Assembly: GCF_900109755.1 (NCBI RefSeq)
Contig: NZ_FOAR01000035.1
Location: 1-46,367, forward strand
DNA: 46,367 nucleotides
DNA from: Pseudomonas agarici
Lineage (GTDB): Bacteria > Pseudomonadota > Gammaproteobacteria > Pseudomonadales > Pseudomonadaceae
Direction: 5' to 3'
Shown: positions 24,983-33,518 of the stretch, one piece after another
How positions within the stretch are numbered: position 1 is the first letter of the stretch
Layout: each line of letters begins with the position of its first letter
The notes under the pieces: model-generated
Told to the model about the DNA's origin: nothing
Databases searched by the model: none
The model's input: the letters and a program-made list of their open reading frames with translations, nothing else
Position numbers and translations under genes: made by a program

Positions 24983-27607
24983 ATGAAAAGCGCAGAAATC
25001 CGTGAAGCCTTCCTTCGTTTCTTCGAACAGCAAGGCCACACCCGTGTCGCCTCCAGCTCTTTGATTCCGGGCAACGACCCCACCCTGCTGTTTACTAACG
25101 CGGGAATGAACCAGTTCAAGGATTGTTTTCTGGGTCAGGAAAAGCGCGCGTACACCCGCGCTGTCAGCAGCCAGAAGTGCGTGCGTGCCGGTGGCAAGCA
25201 CAATGACTTGGAAAACGTCGGTTACACCGCCCGTCACCACACCTTTTTCGAAATGCTGGGCAATTTCAGTTTCGGCGACTACTTCAAGCGTGACGCGATC
25301 ACCTTCGCCTGGACCTTCCTGACCTCGGACAAATGGCTGAATCTGCCGAAGGAAAAGCTCTGGGTCACCGTCTACGCCAGCGATGACGAAGCCTACGATA
25401 TCTGGACCCAGGAAGTCGGCGTGCCGGCCGAGCGGATGGTCCGCATCGGCGACAACAAAGGTGCGCCTTACGCGTCCGACAACTTCTGGACCATGGGCGA
25501 TACCGGTCCGTGCGGCCCTTGCACGGAGATTTTCTACGACCACGGCGCCGACATCTGGGGCGGCCCACCCGGCTCGCCGGAAGAAGACGGTGACCGTTAC
25601 ATCGAGATCTGGAACAACGTCTTCATGCAGTTCAACCGCACCGCCGATGGCGTGTTGCATCCATTGCCGGCACCCTCGGTGGACACCGGCATGGGCCTGG
25701 AGCGGATCAGTGCGGTACTGCAACACGTTCACTCCAACTATGAAATCGACCTGTTCCAGAGCCTGCTGAGCGCTTCGGCCCAGGCCATCGGTTGTGCCAA
25801 TGACAACCAGGCTTCGCTGAAAGTGGTTGCCGATCACATTCGCTCCTGCGGTTTCCTGATTGCCGACGGCGTGTTGCCGTCCAACGAAGGTCGCGGTTAC
25901 GTGCTGCGTCGGATCATTCGTCGCGCCTGCCGTCACGGCAACAAGTTGGGAGCCAAGGGCAGCTTCTTCTACCAGATTGTTGCCGCGCTGGTGGCCGAAA
26001 TGGGCGCCGCTTTCCCCGAACTGAAGTCCCAACAGGCGCATATCGAGCGTGTGCTGAAGGCTGAAGAAGAGCAATTCGCCAAGACCCTGGAGCAGGGCCT
26101 GAAGATCCTCGAGCAGGACCTGGCAGAGCTCAAGGGCAACGTGGTTCCGGGGGACGTGGTGTTCAAGCTGTACGACACCTATGGTTTCCCGATGGACCTG
26201 ACCGGCGACATCGCCCGCGAACGCAACCTCATCCTCGACGAGGCCGGTTTTGAGCGCGAGATGGAAGCCCAGCGGGTGCGCGCGCGCTCCGCCAGTTCCT
26301 TCGGCATGGACTACAACAGCCTGGTCAAGGTCGATGTGGCCACCGCGTTCACCGGCTACAGCGCCACCCGTGGGGCGGCGAAAGTGATCGCGCTCTATAA
26401 AGAAGGGCAGTCGGTCGACGTCTTGAATGAAGGTGAAGAGGGCGTTGTGATCCTGAACCAGACGCCGTTCTACGCCGAGTCGGGCGGCCAGGTCGGCGAT
26501 TGCGGTTATCTGCAGGCGGCTACCGGTCGCTTCGATGTCCGTGATACCACTAAGACCGGCGGGGCGTTCCTGCACCATGGTGTGCTGGCCCTGGGGAACT
26601 TGTTGGTCGGCGCCGAGGTTGACACCGAGGTCGCCGCCCAAGTGCGTCATGCCACCTCGCTGAACCACTCTGCCACTCACCTGCTGCACGCCGCCTTGCG
26701 CCAGGTATTGGGCGAGCATGTCCAGCAGAAGGGTTCGCTGGTCGACAGTCAGCGCCTGCGCTTCGATTTCAGCCACTTCGAAGCGATCAAGCCTGAGCAG
26801 ATCAAGGCCCTGGAAGACATCGTCAACGCCGAAATCCGCAAGAACTCGGCGGTGGAAACCGAAGAAACCGATATCGACACGGCCAAGAAGAAGGGTGCAC
26901 TGGCGCTGTTCGGCGAGAAGTACGGTGACAGTGTTCGCGTACTGAGCATGGGCGGGGATTTCTCCGTCGAGCTGTGCGGCGGTATTCACGCCAACCGTAC
27001 CGGTGACATCGGCCTGCTGAAAATCGTCAGCGAAGGAGGCGTGGCATCGGGGGTACGGCGCATCGAGGCGGTTACCGGTGCCGTGGCGCTGGCCTACCTG
27101 AACGCCGCCGAAGAACAACTCAAGGAAGCGGCGAACCTGATCAAGGGCAGTCGCGACAACTTGATCGACAAGCTGTCGGCTGTGCTGGAGCGCAACCGCC
27201 TGCTGGAAAAACAGCTCGAGCAATTGCAGGCCAAGGCGGCCAGCGCAGCGGGTGACGATCTGTCGGCGCAGGCGCTGGACGTCAAGGGCGTGAAAGTCCT
27301 GGCCGCGCGTCTGGATGGCCAGGATGGTAAGGCCTTGCTGGCACTGGTCGATCAATTGAAAAACAAACTCGGCCGCGCGGTGATCCTGCTCGGCAGTGTC
27401 CATGAGGAACGGGTCGTTCTGGTCGCAGGCGTGACCAAGGACCTGACCGGCCAACTCAAAGCCGGTGATCTGATGAAACAAGCCGCTGCGGCGGTGGGCG
27501 GGAAGGGGGGAGGTCGTCCAGACATGGCGCAAGGCGGTGGTATCGACGCCGCGGCACTGGACTCGGCACTGGCCCTGACCGTGCCATTTGTCGAGCAGGG
27601 TGTTTAA
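24983..27607 (+). CDS. alaS: Alanyl-tRNA synthetase
   Basis: An 874-residue class II synthetase, full length. The catalytic domain begins KSAEIREAFLRFFEQQGH with motif 2 (ARHHTFFEMLGNFSFGDYF). The editing domain carries the zinc/deacylation motifs HSATHLLHAAL (HxxxH) and CGGIHANRTGDIG (CxxxH). The C-Ala domain follows a coiled coil with VLERNRLLEKQLEQL. GGAAG precedes the ATG at 24983. A TATAAT at 24903-24908 may be its -10. An antisense frame spanning the whole gene is a coding shadow. Confidence 0.97.
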   Translation: MKSAEIREAFLRFFEQQGHTRVASSSLIPGNDPTLLFTNAGMNQFKDCFLGQEKRAYTRAVSSQKCVRAGGKHNDLENVGYTARHHTFFEMLGNFSFGDYFKRDAITFAWTFLTSDKWLNLPKEKLWVTVYASDDEAYDIWTQEVGVPAERMVRIGDNKGAPYASDNFWTMGDTGPCGPCTEIFYDHGADIWGGPPGSPEEDGDRYIEIWNNVFMQFNRTADGVLHPLPAPSVDTGMGLERISAVLQHVHSNYEIDLFQSLLSASAQAIGCANDNQASLKVVADHIRSCGFLIADGVLPSNEGRGYVLRRIIRRACRHGNKLGAKGSFFYQIVAALVAEMGAAFPELKSQQAHIERVLKAEEEQFAKTLEQGLKILEQDLAELKGNVVPGDVVFKLYDTYGFPMDLTGDIARERNLILDEAGFEREMEAQRVRARSASSFGMDYNSLVKVDVATAFTGYSATRGAAKVIALYKEGQSVDVLNEGEEGVVILNQTPFYAESGGQVGDCGYLQAATGRFDVRDTTKTGGAFLHHGVLALGNLLVGAEVDTEVAAQVRHATSLNHSATHLLHAALRQVLGEHVQQKGSLVDSQRLRFDFSHFEAIKPEQIKALEDIVNAEIRKNSAVETEETDIDTAKKKGALALFGEKYGDSVRVLSMGGDFSVELCGGIHANRTGDIGLLKIVSEGGVASGVRRIEAVTGAVALAYLNAAEEQLKEAANLIKGSRDNLIDKLSAVLERNRLLEKQLEQLQAKAASAAGDDLSAQALDVKGVKVLAARLDGQDGKALLALVDQLKNKLGRAVILLGSVHEERVVLVAGVTKDLTGQLKAGDLMKQAAAAVGGKGGGRPDMAQGGGIDAAALDSALALTVPFVEQGV

Positions 27608-27701
27608 GGCCTCGCCAATGCCCATCGTCTAGTGGTGGGCAACGGGGCTGTGGTTTGAATGATTAATGGGCGCCCCTTTACGGGCTGAGGCGGCTTAGAA
27701 A

Positions 27702-28943
27702 ATGGCTTTGATCGTACAGAAGTTTGGAGGCACCTCGGTCGGCACTGTCGAGAGAATCGAGCAGGTTGCCGACAAGGTTAAGAAATTCCGCGAAGCCGGC
27801 GATGACCTGGTGGTTGTGCTGTCTGCGATGAGCGGCGAAACCAACCGCCTGATCGATCTGGCCAAACAAATCAGTGGCGAAAACCAGCCGGTTCCCCGTG
27901 AGCTGGATGTGATCGTTTCCACCGGTGAACAAGTGACCATTGCGTTGCTGACCATGGCACTGATCAAGCGTGGTGTACCGGCGGTGTCCTACACCGGTAA
28001 CCAGGTGCGGATCCTGACAGACAGCGCGCACAATAAAGCACGTATTCTGCAGATCGACGATCAGAAGATTCGCGCCGACCTGAAGGAAGGTCGTGTGGTT
28101 GTTGTCGCCGGTTTCCAGGGCGTCGACGAGAACGGCAATATCACCACCCTCGGTCGTGGTGGTTCCGATACCACTGGCGTGGCACTGGCGGCGGCCCTGA
28201 AGGCCGACGAGTGTCAGATCTACACCGACGTCGATGGCGTCTACACCACTGACCCGCGCGTCGTTTCCTCGGCCCAACGCCTGGACAAGATCACCTTTGA
28301 AGAGATGCTGGAAATGGCCAGCCTCGGTTCCAAGGTGCTGCAGATCCGCGCGGTCGAGTTTGCCGGCAAGTACAACGTTCCGCTGCGCGTCCTGCACAGC
28401 TTTAAGGAGGGTCCGGGTACCCTCATTACTATTGATGAAGAGGAATCCATGGAACAGCCGATCATTTCCGGCATCGCCTTCAACCGCGATGAAGCTAAGC
28501 TGACCATCCGTGGCGTGCCTGATATTCCGGGGGTGGCCTTCAAGATTCTCGGCCCAATCAGCGCCGCTAACATCGAAGTCGACATGATTGTGCAGAACGT
28601 CGCGCACGATAACACCACCGACTTCACCTTCACCGTTCACCGCAACGATTACCAGGCGGCGCAAACCGTGTTGGAAAACACCGCGCGTGAAATCGGTGCG
28701 CGGGAAGTGATCGGCGATACCAAGATCGCCAAAGTATCGATCGTCGGTGTCGGCATGCGCTCCCATGCGGGCGTGGCCAGCCGCATGTTCGAGGCCCTAG
28801 CGAAGGAAAGCATCAATATCCAGATGATTTCGACGTCCGAAATCAAGGTTTCGGTGGTTATCGAAGAAAAATACCTGGAGTTGGCCGTGCGTGCGTTGCA
28901 CACGGCATTTGAACTCGATGCCCCGGCTCGCCAAGGCGAGTGA
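27702..28943 (+). CDS. lysC: Aspartate kinase
   Basis: A 413-residue aspartokinase, first step of the Lys/Thr/Met pathway. The kinase domain opens MALIVQKFGGTSVGTVERI and contains GRGGSDTTGVALAAAL. Two ACT regulatory domains lie at about residues 265-400 (ISGIAFNRDEAKLTIRGVPD; VSIVGVGMRSHAGV). A possible internal start is described in the findings. It sits 94 bp behind alaS, upstream of rsmA, as is usual in Pseudomonas. A good terminator follows. Confidence 0.96.
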   Translation: MALIVQKFGGTSVGTVERIEQVADKVKKFREAGDDLVVVLSAMSGETNRLIDLAKQISGENQPVPRELDVIVSTGEQVTIALLTMALIKRGVPAVSYTGNQVRILTDSAHNKARILQIDDQKIRADLKEGRVVVVAGFQGVDENGNITTLGRGGSDTTGVALAAALKADECQIYTDVDGVYTTDPRVVSSAQRLDKITFEEMLEMASLGSKVLQIRAVEFAGKYNVPLRVLHSFKEGPGTLITIDEEESMEQPIISGIAFNRDEAKLTIRGVPDIPGVAFKILGPISAANIEVDMIVQNVAHDNTTDFTFTVHRNDYQAAQTVLENTAREIGAREVIGDTKIAKVSIVGVGMRSHAGVASRMFEALAKESINIQMISTSEIKVSVVIEEKYLELAVRALHTAFELDAPARQGE

Positions 28944-28955
28944 TGCGTTATCCCA

Positions 28956-28990
28956 AAGGGCGCGGCTGAACCGCGCCCTTTGTGTTTTTT
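28956..28990 (+). terminator. Terminator of lysC
   Basis: AAAGGGCGCGG (28956-28966) pairs with CCGCGCCCTTT (28971-28981) around CTGA and is followed by a T-rich run. Confidence 0.88.
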
Positions 28991-29131
28991 TGCTCGACGC
29001 GATCAAACGCTGTTCTTTTGCTCGTGCTCGTCAATACTTAGGTGCGTAGGGCTATGGCTATTTAGCATGTAGGCCGAAACTTTTTTTGCAGACTGTGTTG
29101 TCCCTGAACTGAAATGCGTGAGGAGATAGGT

Positions 29132-29320
29132 ATGCTGATTCTGACTCGTCGGTGCGCAGAAAGCCTGATCATTGGTGATGGTGAAATCACTGTGACCGTG
29201 CTCGGCGTCAAAGGAAATCAAGTGCGTATAGGCGTCAACGCTCCCAAGGAGGTGGCTGTGCACCGTGAGGAAATCTACCTGCGGATCAAGAAAGAGAAGG
29301 ACGAAGAACCAAGCCATTAA
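29132..29320 (+). CDS. rsmA: Carbon storage/secondary metabolism regulator RsmA (CsrA family)
   Basis: A 62-residue CsrA-family RNA-binding protein, MLILTRRCAESLIIGDGEI... ending KDEEPSH. As a dimer it binds GGA motifs in mRNA leaders and blocks translation; in Pseudomonas it is countered by the Gac-controlled small RNAs. The RNA-contacting residues L4/R7 in the first strand and VHREEIY near the C-terminus are present. GAGGAG precedes the ATG at 29132. It lies in its conserved place between lysC and tRNA-Ser. Confidence 0.97.
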   Translation: MLILTRRCAESLIIGDGEITVTVLGVKGNQVRIGVNAPKEVAVHREEIYLRIKKEKDEEPSH

Positions 29321-29382
29321 TTTTTATCGTTTTTTTTGTTTGCAAACGGGGGGAAAGCTGGTTAATATACGCCCCGTGTTGC

Positions 29383-29473
29383 GGAGAGCTGGCCGAGTGG
29401 CCGAAGGCGCTCCCCTGCTAAGGGAGTACACCTCAAAAGGGTGTCGGGGGTTCGAATCCCCCGTTCTCCGCCA
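29383..29473 (+). tRNA. tRNA-Ser(GCT)
   Basis: A 91-nt gene with acceptor stem GGAGAGC/GTTCTCC, discriminator G, encoded CCA, anticodon GCT in CCCCTGCTAAGGG and a long variable arm (ACACCTCAAAAGGGTGT), as expected for a serine tRNA. It decodes AGC/AGU. Confidence 0.96.
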
Positions 29474-29580
29474 TTATTCGTTTAGTGCGTTGTGATCTGG
29501 CTTATTCTGTAAGTTTTTGAAATTACTAGAAAAAGTGCTTTACAAAGAGATCTGGCGACCTATAATGCGCGGCAACAAAT

Positions 29581-29657
29581 GCACTCGTAGCTCAGCTGGA
29601 TAGAGTACTCGGCTACGAACCGAGCGGTCACAGGTTCGAATCCTGTCGAGTGCACCA
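29581..29657 (+). tRNA. tRNA-Arg(ACG), copy 1
   Basis: A 77-nt gene with acceptor stem GCACTCG/CGAGTGC, encoded CCA and anticodon ACG in CTCGGCTACGAACCGAG. The wobble A is normally edited to inosine by TadA. It is identical to the copy at 29729-29805. A TATAAT lies just upstream at 29560-29565. Confidence 0.97.
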
Positions 29658-29728
29658 TTTAAGCGTCGTTGGTAGCGATACAAACAACGTGGCTTCAACC
29701 AGTGGTGATCTGGTATAAAAACACACTT

Positions 29729-29805
29729 GCACTCGTAGCTCAGCTGGATAGAGTACTCGGCTACGAACCGAGCGGTCACAGGTTCGAATCCTGTCGAGTG
29801 CACCA
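29729..29805 (+). tRNA. tRNA-Arg(ACG), copy 2
   Basis: Identical over all 77 nt to the previous tRNA gene, 71 bp further on. It is followed by a terminator at 29813-29840. Confidence 0.97.
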
Positions 29806-29812
29806 TACACCA

Positions 29813-29840
29813 AAAAGCCCGCACTGGTTGCGGGCTTTTT
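29813..29840 (+). terminator. Terminator after tRNA-Arg cluster (bidirectional)
   Basis: AAAAAGCCCGC and GCGGGCTTTTT flank ACTGGTT. It can also end the convergent gene at 29846-30325. Confidence 0.88.
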
Positions 29841-29845
29841 GCTGG

Positions 29846-30325
29846 CTAGCGTTTGACGCAGCCCTTCTCATCGAACAGTACCAGACTGCTGCGGCCTTTT
29901 TTCAGGTTGTAGTGATAGCGCATGACACTGTTGCTCGTACTGATCCGGTCCGGCCTGCCCAGGGCGCTTTCCACTTCCAGGCGATTCATGCCGGGGCGCA
30001 CCTGTTGCTGGATAATGGCCTGACGCCTGACCTTGGCATCGAGTTGATTGCCGCATCCATCGTCGTGTTCGCCGATTACGGTAAATCCCCGAGGGGCGGT
30101 ACTTGGTTCTTTTGGTGGCGACTTCGGTGTGGCGGTACGAGTTTCGCCGCCAGGTGGGGGGTTGTCGGCACGCAGGATCTGCAGGTTCTGGTTTTGTGTG
30201 CAGCCCAGCGTGGTGAAAGTGATATGGCCGCTGGCGTCTTCGCAACGCTGGACGATGGCCGCGCTTGCGCAGGAGGATAGGTGAAGCGTGAGGGGGATCA
30301 ACAGATACCAGGCTCTAGTGGGCAT
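29846..30325 (-). CDS. Small exported protein, DUF4124/SmpA-like, possible lipoprotein
   Basis: A 159-residue protein. The N-terminus MPTRAWYLLIPLTLHLSSC is a signal peptide with a possible lipobox (LSSC). It is followed by a DUF4124-like strand (VQRCEDASGHITFTTLGCTQNQ), a Pro/Thr-rich linker, and a C-terminal block VRPGMNRLEVESALGRPDRISTS that resembles the SmpA/OmlA (BamE-like) helix-turn motif. It ends GCVKR. Role unknown, probably in the envelope. It converges with the tRNA cluster. Confidence 0.75.
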   Translation of the reverse strand: MPTRAWYLLIPLTLHLSSCASAAIVQRCEDASGHITFTTLGCTQNQNLQILRADNPPPGGETRTATPKSPPKEPSTAPRGFTVIGEHDDGCGNQLDAKVRRQAIIQQQVRPGMNRLEVESALGRPDRISTSNSVMRYHYNLKKGRSSLVLFDEKGCVKR

Positions 30326-30645
30326 TGGAAGTCTTCCGTGACAGTCTTCAATCGAGCCTAGCCGCTGACTTTTTCATCGAGCGTGTGTTTTCTTTTCAGG
30401 ATGAGTCGTCGCAGTGGAAAGCCGCCGAAGAATGCCTGGTTTTGTCTCGCAAGCGCTTGTTCTTGCCAAGATTTTTGCCGTTAAAGCGTCTGAGGCAGTG
30501 TATGATTACGCCTGTCAGCCCCGCCGGGGCTTGTGGAATACCTCCATGGACTTACCCAGTAGTTACTCAGCATCCCGCTTTACCAATCATGAATTGACTG
30601 ATTGATCCTTCCGGCGCGCCCCGCTGCTGGGAGTGGAGTTCGCCT
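30326..30645. other. Leader/intergenic region upstream of mgtE
   Basis: No assured gene in 320 bp. It includes a 19-codon open frame at 30546-30605 (MDLPSSYSASRFTNHELTD) ending 40 bp before mgtE, a possible leader peptide, and a short GC hairpin CAGCCCCGCCGGGGCTTG near 30516-30533. I see no M-box-like magnesium riboswitch. Confidence 0.45.
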
Positions 30646-32088
30646 ATGACCGAAATTGAAGTAAAGAAATCACCAGACAGCTTGCAGGACCGCCTCGCTC
30701 AAGTCGTTGAGTTGCTGCATCGCCAGCGAGTGGTCGAAGATCTGACTCATCGTCAGGAAGGCCTGCATCAGGATCGGGTAGAAAACCTGGTTCATCGGCA
30801 AAACCTTGTCGAGTTGCAGCGCAAGCTTGACGATCTGCACTCCGCCGACGTCGCCTATATCCTTGAAGCCTTGCCCCTGGACGATCGCCTGACCGTCTGG
30901 CAATTGGTCAAGGCCGAGCGTGACGGCGACATCCTCCTTGAAGTTTCCGACTCTGTACGAGAAACACTGATCGCCGACATGGACGATCACGAACTCCTGG
31001 CCGCCGCCAAGGAGATGGATGCCGACGAGCTCGCCGACTTGGCCCCCGAGCTGCCGCGAGACGTCGTCCACGAGCTGATGGAAGCCCTTGACGGTCAGCA
31101 ACGTGAGCGCGTTCGTTCTGCGCTGTCCTATGACGAGGAGCAGGTTGGCGCGCTGATGGACTTCGAGATGGTCACCATCCGCGAAGACGTCAGCCTGGAA
31201 GTGGTGTTGCGTTATCTTCGTCGGCTCAAGGAGCTGCCAGGTCATACCGACAAGCTTTTTGTGGTCGACTACGATGGCGCACTCAAGGGGGTGTTGCCGA
31301 TCAAGCGATTGCTGGTCAATGATCCCGATAAGCAGGTGGTCGAAGTCATGGCCAACGATCCGGTGAGTTTCCATCCGGATGAAGATGCTTATGATGCGGC
31401 CCAGGCTTTCGAACGTTATGACTTGATCTCCGCGCCGGTGGTCGACAAAAACGGCAAGCTGATTGGCCGTCTGACCATTGACGAAATGGTCGACTTGATC
31501 CGTGAGGAAAGCGAAAGCGAAGTCCTCAACATGGCCGGTCTGCGTGAAGAAGAAGATATCTTTGCCTCGGTCTGGAAATCCCTGCGTAACCGCTGGGCGT
31601 GGTTGGCGATCAACTTGATCACGGCTTTTTTTGCCTCGCGGGTGATTGGTCTGTTCGAGGGCTCCATCGAGAAGCTGGTCGCCCTGGCTGCGTTGATGCC
31701 CATCGTGGCGGGTATTGGCGGCAACTCCGGCAACCAAACAATCACCATGATTGTACGGGCCATGGCGCTGGATCAGGTTAGTACCGGCAATACCTCGCGG
31801 CTGATGCGCAAGGAGTTGGCTGTTGCGCTGATCAATGGGCTCATGTGGGGGGGAGTGATTGGTATCGTGGCGTATCTGCTGTATGGCAGTTGGTCGCTGG
31901 GTGTGGTCATGACGGCCGCGATGACCTTGAACCTGCTGTTGGCGGCCTTGATGGGGGTCTTGATCCCAATGACGCTGGCGCGGCTGGGGCGTGACCCGGC
32001 GATGGGGGCGAGTGTGATGATCACCGCCATGACCGACAGCGGCGGTTTTTTTATCTTCCTCGGACTGGCGACACTGTTCCTGCTCTGA
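30646..32088 (+). CDS. mgtE: Magnesium transporter MgtE
   Basis: A 480-residue MgtE/SLC41 channel. A cytosolic N domain (about residues 30-150, superhelical, ADVAYILEALPLDDRLTVWQLV) is followed by a pair of CBS domains (about 155-280; MDFEMVTIREDVSLEVVLRYL, VVDKNGKLIGRLTIDEMVDLI) that sense cytosolic Mg2+, a plug helix and five membrane helices (about 315-480). The pore signature MPIVAGIGGNSGNQTITMIVR is intact. GGAG lies ten bases before the ATG. Confidence 0.95.
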   Translation: MTEIEVKKSPDSLQDRLAQVVELLHRQRVVEDLTHRQEGLHQDRVENLVHRQNLVELQRKLDDLHSADVAYILEALPLDDRLTVWQLVKAERDGDILLEVSDSVRETLIADMDDHELLAAAKEMDADELADLAPELPRDVVHELMEALDGQQRERVRSALSYDEEQVGALMDFEMVTIREDVSLEVVLRYLRRLKELPGHTDKLFVVDYDGALKGVLPIKRLLVNDPDKQVVEVMANDPVSFHPDEDAYDAAQAFERYDLISAPVVDKNGKLIGRLTIDEMVDLIREESESEVLNMAGLREEEDIFASVWKSLRNRWAWLAINLITAFFASRVIGLFEGSIEKLVALAALMPIVAGIGGNSGNQTITMIVRAMALDQVSTGNTSRLMRKELAVALINGLMWGGVIGIVAYLLYGSWSLGVVMTAAMTLNLLLAALMGVLIPMTLARLGRDPAMGASVMITAMTDSGGFFIFLGLATLFLL

Positions 32089-32189
32089 GTCCTCTGGCGC
32101 GGCCTTCTCCTGTGGGTTGGCTGCGTCACCTCTCTGTTGTGTCCGGGCTTGCTGTCCCTGCGCATCCCGCCTTAAATTTCGCGCAAAAA

Positions 32190-32212
32190 AAAGCCAGCGC
32201 GAGGCTGGCTCG
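32190..32212 (-). terminator. Terminator of amrZ, also facing mgtE
   Basis: AGCCAGC (32192-32198) and GCTGGCT (32204-32210) form the stem. On the minus strand it is followed by a run of Ts, placed just after the amrZ stop. Confidence 0.85.
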
Positions 32213-32228
32213 AGCTTTCAGAGAGGAA

Positions 32229-32555
32229 TCAGTGGGTGTCTGCGGCCATTTCGGCGTCGTGTGCAATCAGTGACACCAGGGCATTCTGCTGGCGGTGGGA
32301 CAGTTGGCGAAAGCGCTGCAGCAACTCGCGTTCATGCAGGGATAGCTCAGGGCTGTCCAGGCGCATGCTCAGTTCGTCACCCAGTGCGCCTTCCTGAATA
32401 AGACTCTGCTCCAGGCGTGCAATAATTTCGGAATTCATGCTTCGGTGATGGTTACGAGACACCTCAGCGATGCGTTCACGCATTCCATCGGGCAGACGCA
32501 CGACGAATTTGTCAGCGGTACGGCTGGAATAAATTGCCTGTTTCAATGGGCGCAT
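32229..32555 (-). CDS. amrZ: Ribbon-helix-helix regulator AmrZ (AlgZ)
   Basis: A 108-residue Arc-family protein matching AmrZ, the global regulator of alginate, motility and c-di-GMP genes in Pseudomonas. The ribbon-helix-helix spans about residues 12-55 (KFVVRLPDGMRERIAEVSRNH HRSMNSEIIARLEQ). K16, V18 and R20 correspond to the DNA-contacting K18, V20 and R22 of the P. aeruginosa protein, which is two residues longer at the N-terminus. The C-terminal tetramerisation region SPELSLHERELLQRFRQLSHRQ is present. Confidence 0.94.
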   Translation of the reverse strand: MRPLKQAIYSSRTADKFVVRLPDGMRERIAEVSRNHHRSMNSEIIARLEQSLIQEGALGDELSMRLDSPELSLHERELLQRFRQLSHRQQNALVSLIAHDAEMAADTH

Positions 32556-32613
32556 AGTTTTAAACCGGTTAGTTCAGGGGAGCGGTTCATTGGAATTGGC
32601 CGCAGGATGTCAG

Positions 32614-32640
32614 TAGGACAGCATTCTGCGCCAAATGTTC
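32614..32640 (-). promoter_or_regulatory. Possible AlgU-type promoter of amrZ
   Basis: Read on the minus strand, GAACAT is followed after 16 bases by TCCTA, loosely like the AlgU consensus GAACTT-N16-TCTGA. amrZ is AlgU-dependent in P. aeruginosa. The match is only partial. Confidence 0.3.
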
Positions 32641-33111
32641 AACCTGAATTGATATGAGACCCGCATCATGCCTCAAAATTGCCAGATCATTGGCGCCAAT
32701 TCTGTGACAAATATTGAACTGGATAAAGGCGATATGCCAGCACCAATTGTCAAAAATGCGCACTGGTTTGAAAATTTTTACCGGTGAAGCGCTCTAATCA
32801 GCTATATCGAGGCCGTCTGGAAGTATCAAATCGTTCTGTCGCATAGGTCAGGCAGTCATCTGGCCTTTTGCCTCTATTGTTAGAGAATAGTAGCAACTGG
32901 GCGATTATCTAGTGGACGAACGGTGCAATATGGCGTTAAGGCGAGTTTTCCGACCGGCGACAGGATTGCTGGTTTTTTGCCTATTCACTCGGGGGAAATG
33001 ACTTTGTTGCGGCCTACGCGCCAAAAAGCCCATGGACGACATGACAAACGGTGGCATGCCCGTTAACATGCTCGCCGTCCTTTGCGCCCACCTGTCCTGG
33101 TGGTCGCCGTT
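32641..33111. other. Intergenic region upstream of amrZ and tRNA-Arg(CCT)
   Basis: No supported gene. It is AT-richer than its surroundings between 32690 and 32960. It should contain further amrZ upstream elements and the tRNA promoter. No conserved open frame seen. Confidence 0.45.
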
Positions 33112-33188
33112 GTCTCAGTAGCTCAATTGGATAGAGCATCCCCCTCCTAAGGGGAAGGTTGGCAGTTCGAACCTGCCCTGGGACACCA
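33112..33188 (+). tRNA. tRNA-Arg(CCT)
   Basis: A 77-nt gene with acceptor stem GTCTCAG/CTGGGAC, encoded CCA and anticodon CCT in TCCCCCTCCTAAGGGGA; it decodes AGG. It borders a stretch of decayed and accessory genes, as tRNA integration sites often do, although I found no repeated tRNA 3' end downstream. Confidence 0.96.
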
Positions 33189-33251
33189 TATAAATAGGGC
33201 CTCTCGCGCCGATCTGCTGCCAGCTCACTTTTTCCGTGACAACAGGCCAAC

Positions 33252-33275
33252 AAAAGCCCAGCCGGGGCTTTTTTG
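33252..33275 (+). terminator. Terminator after tRNA-Arg(CCT)
   Basis: AAAGCCC (33253-33259) pairs with GGGCTTT (33265-33271), followed by more T. Confidence 0.85.
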
Positions 33276-33282
33276 TTTGCGC

Positions 33283-33518
33283 TGTCCCGTCGTCTCGCGA
33301 TTGACAAGGGTCTGCAGGGGAAGGAACTCGGCCAACGGCTGATGTCTGACTTCTTCCGACGCGTGTATATGGTTTCTAAGCAGTCGGGTATAGCTTTCGT
33401 TGTCGTCGACGCAAAAGACCAGGACGCTGCCGATTGCTACCAGGGCAGGCCGGGGTTTGTGCCGTCAACGAATAATCCGCTGCGCCTGGTACTCTCTTAC
33501 TCTCCGCTGCAACCTTGA
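33283..33518 (+). pseudogene. Truncated GNAT acetyltransferase (C-terminal remnant)
   Basis: The frame reads RRLAIDKGLQGKELGQRLM and continues to VVDAKDQDAADCYQGRPGFVP, matching the acetyl-CoA-binding motif A (LAIDxxxQGKGLGxxLL) and the C-terminal half (VDAKDxxAxxFYxRFGF) of small GNAT enzymes of the toxin-antitoxin type. The N-terminal half is missing: the frame emerges straight from the tRNA terminator. Changes at usually fixed positions (KEL for KGL, CYQGRPGF for FYxRFGF) point to decay. No antitoxin-like RHH gene is found beside it. Confidence 0.7.

Noticed and set aside
24830..27625. A 931-codon open frame antisense to alaS
   Set aside because: It mirrors the alaS codon frame in high-GC DNA, has no domain, and alaS is certain.
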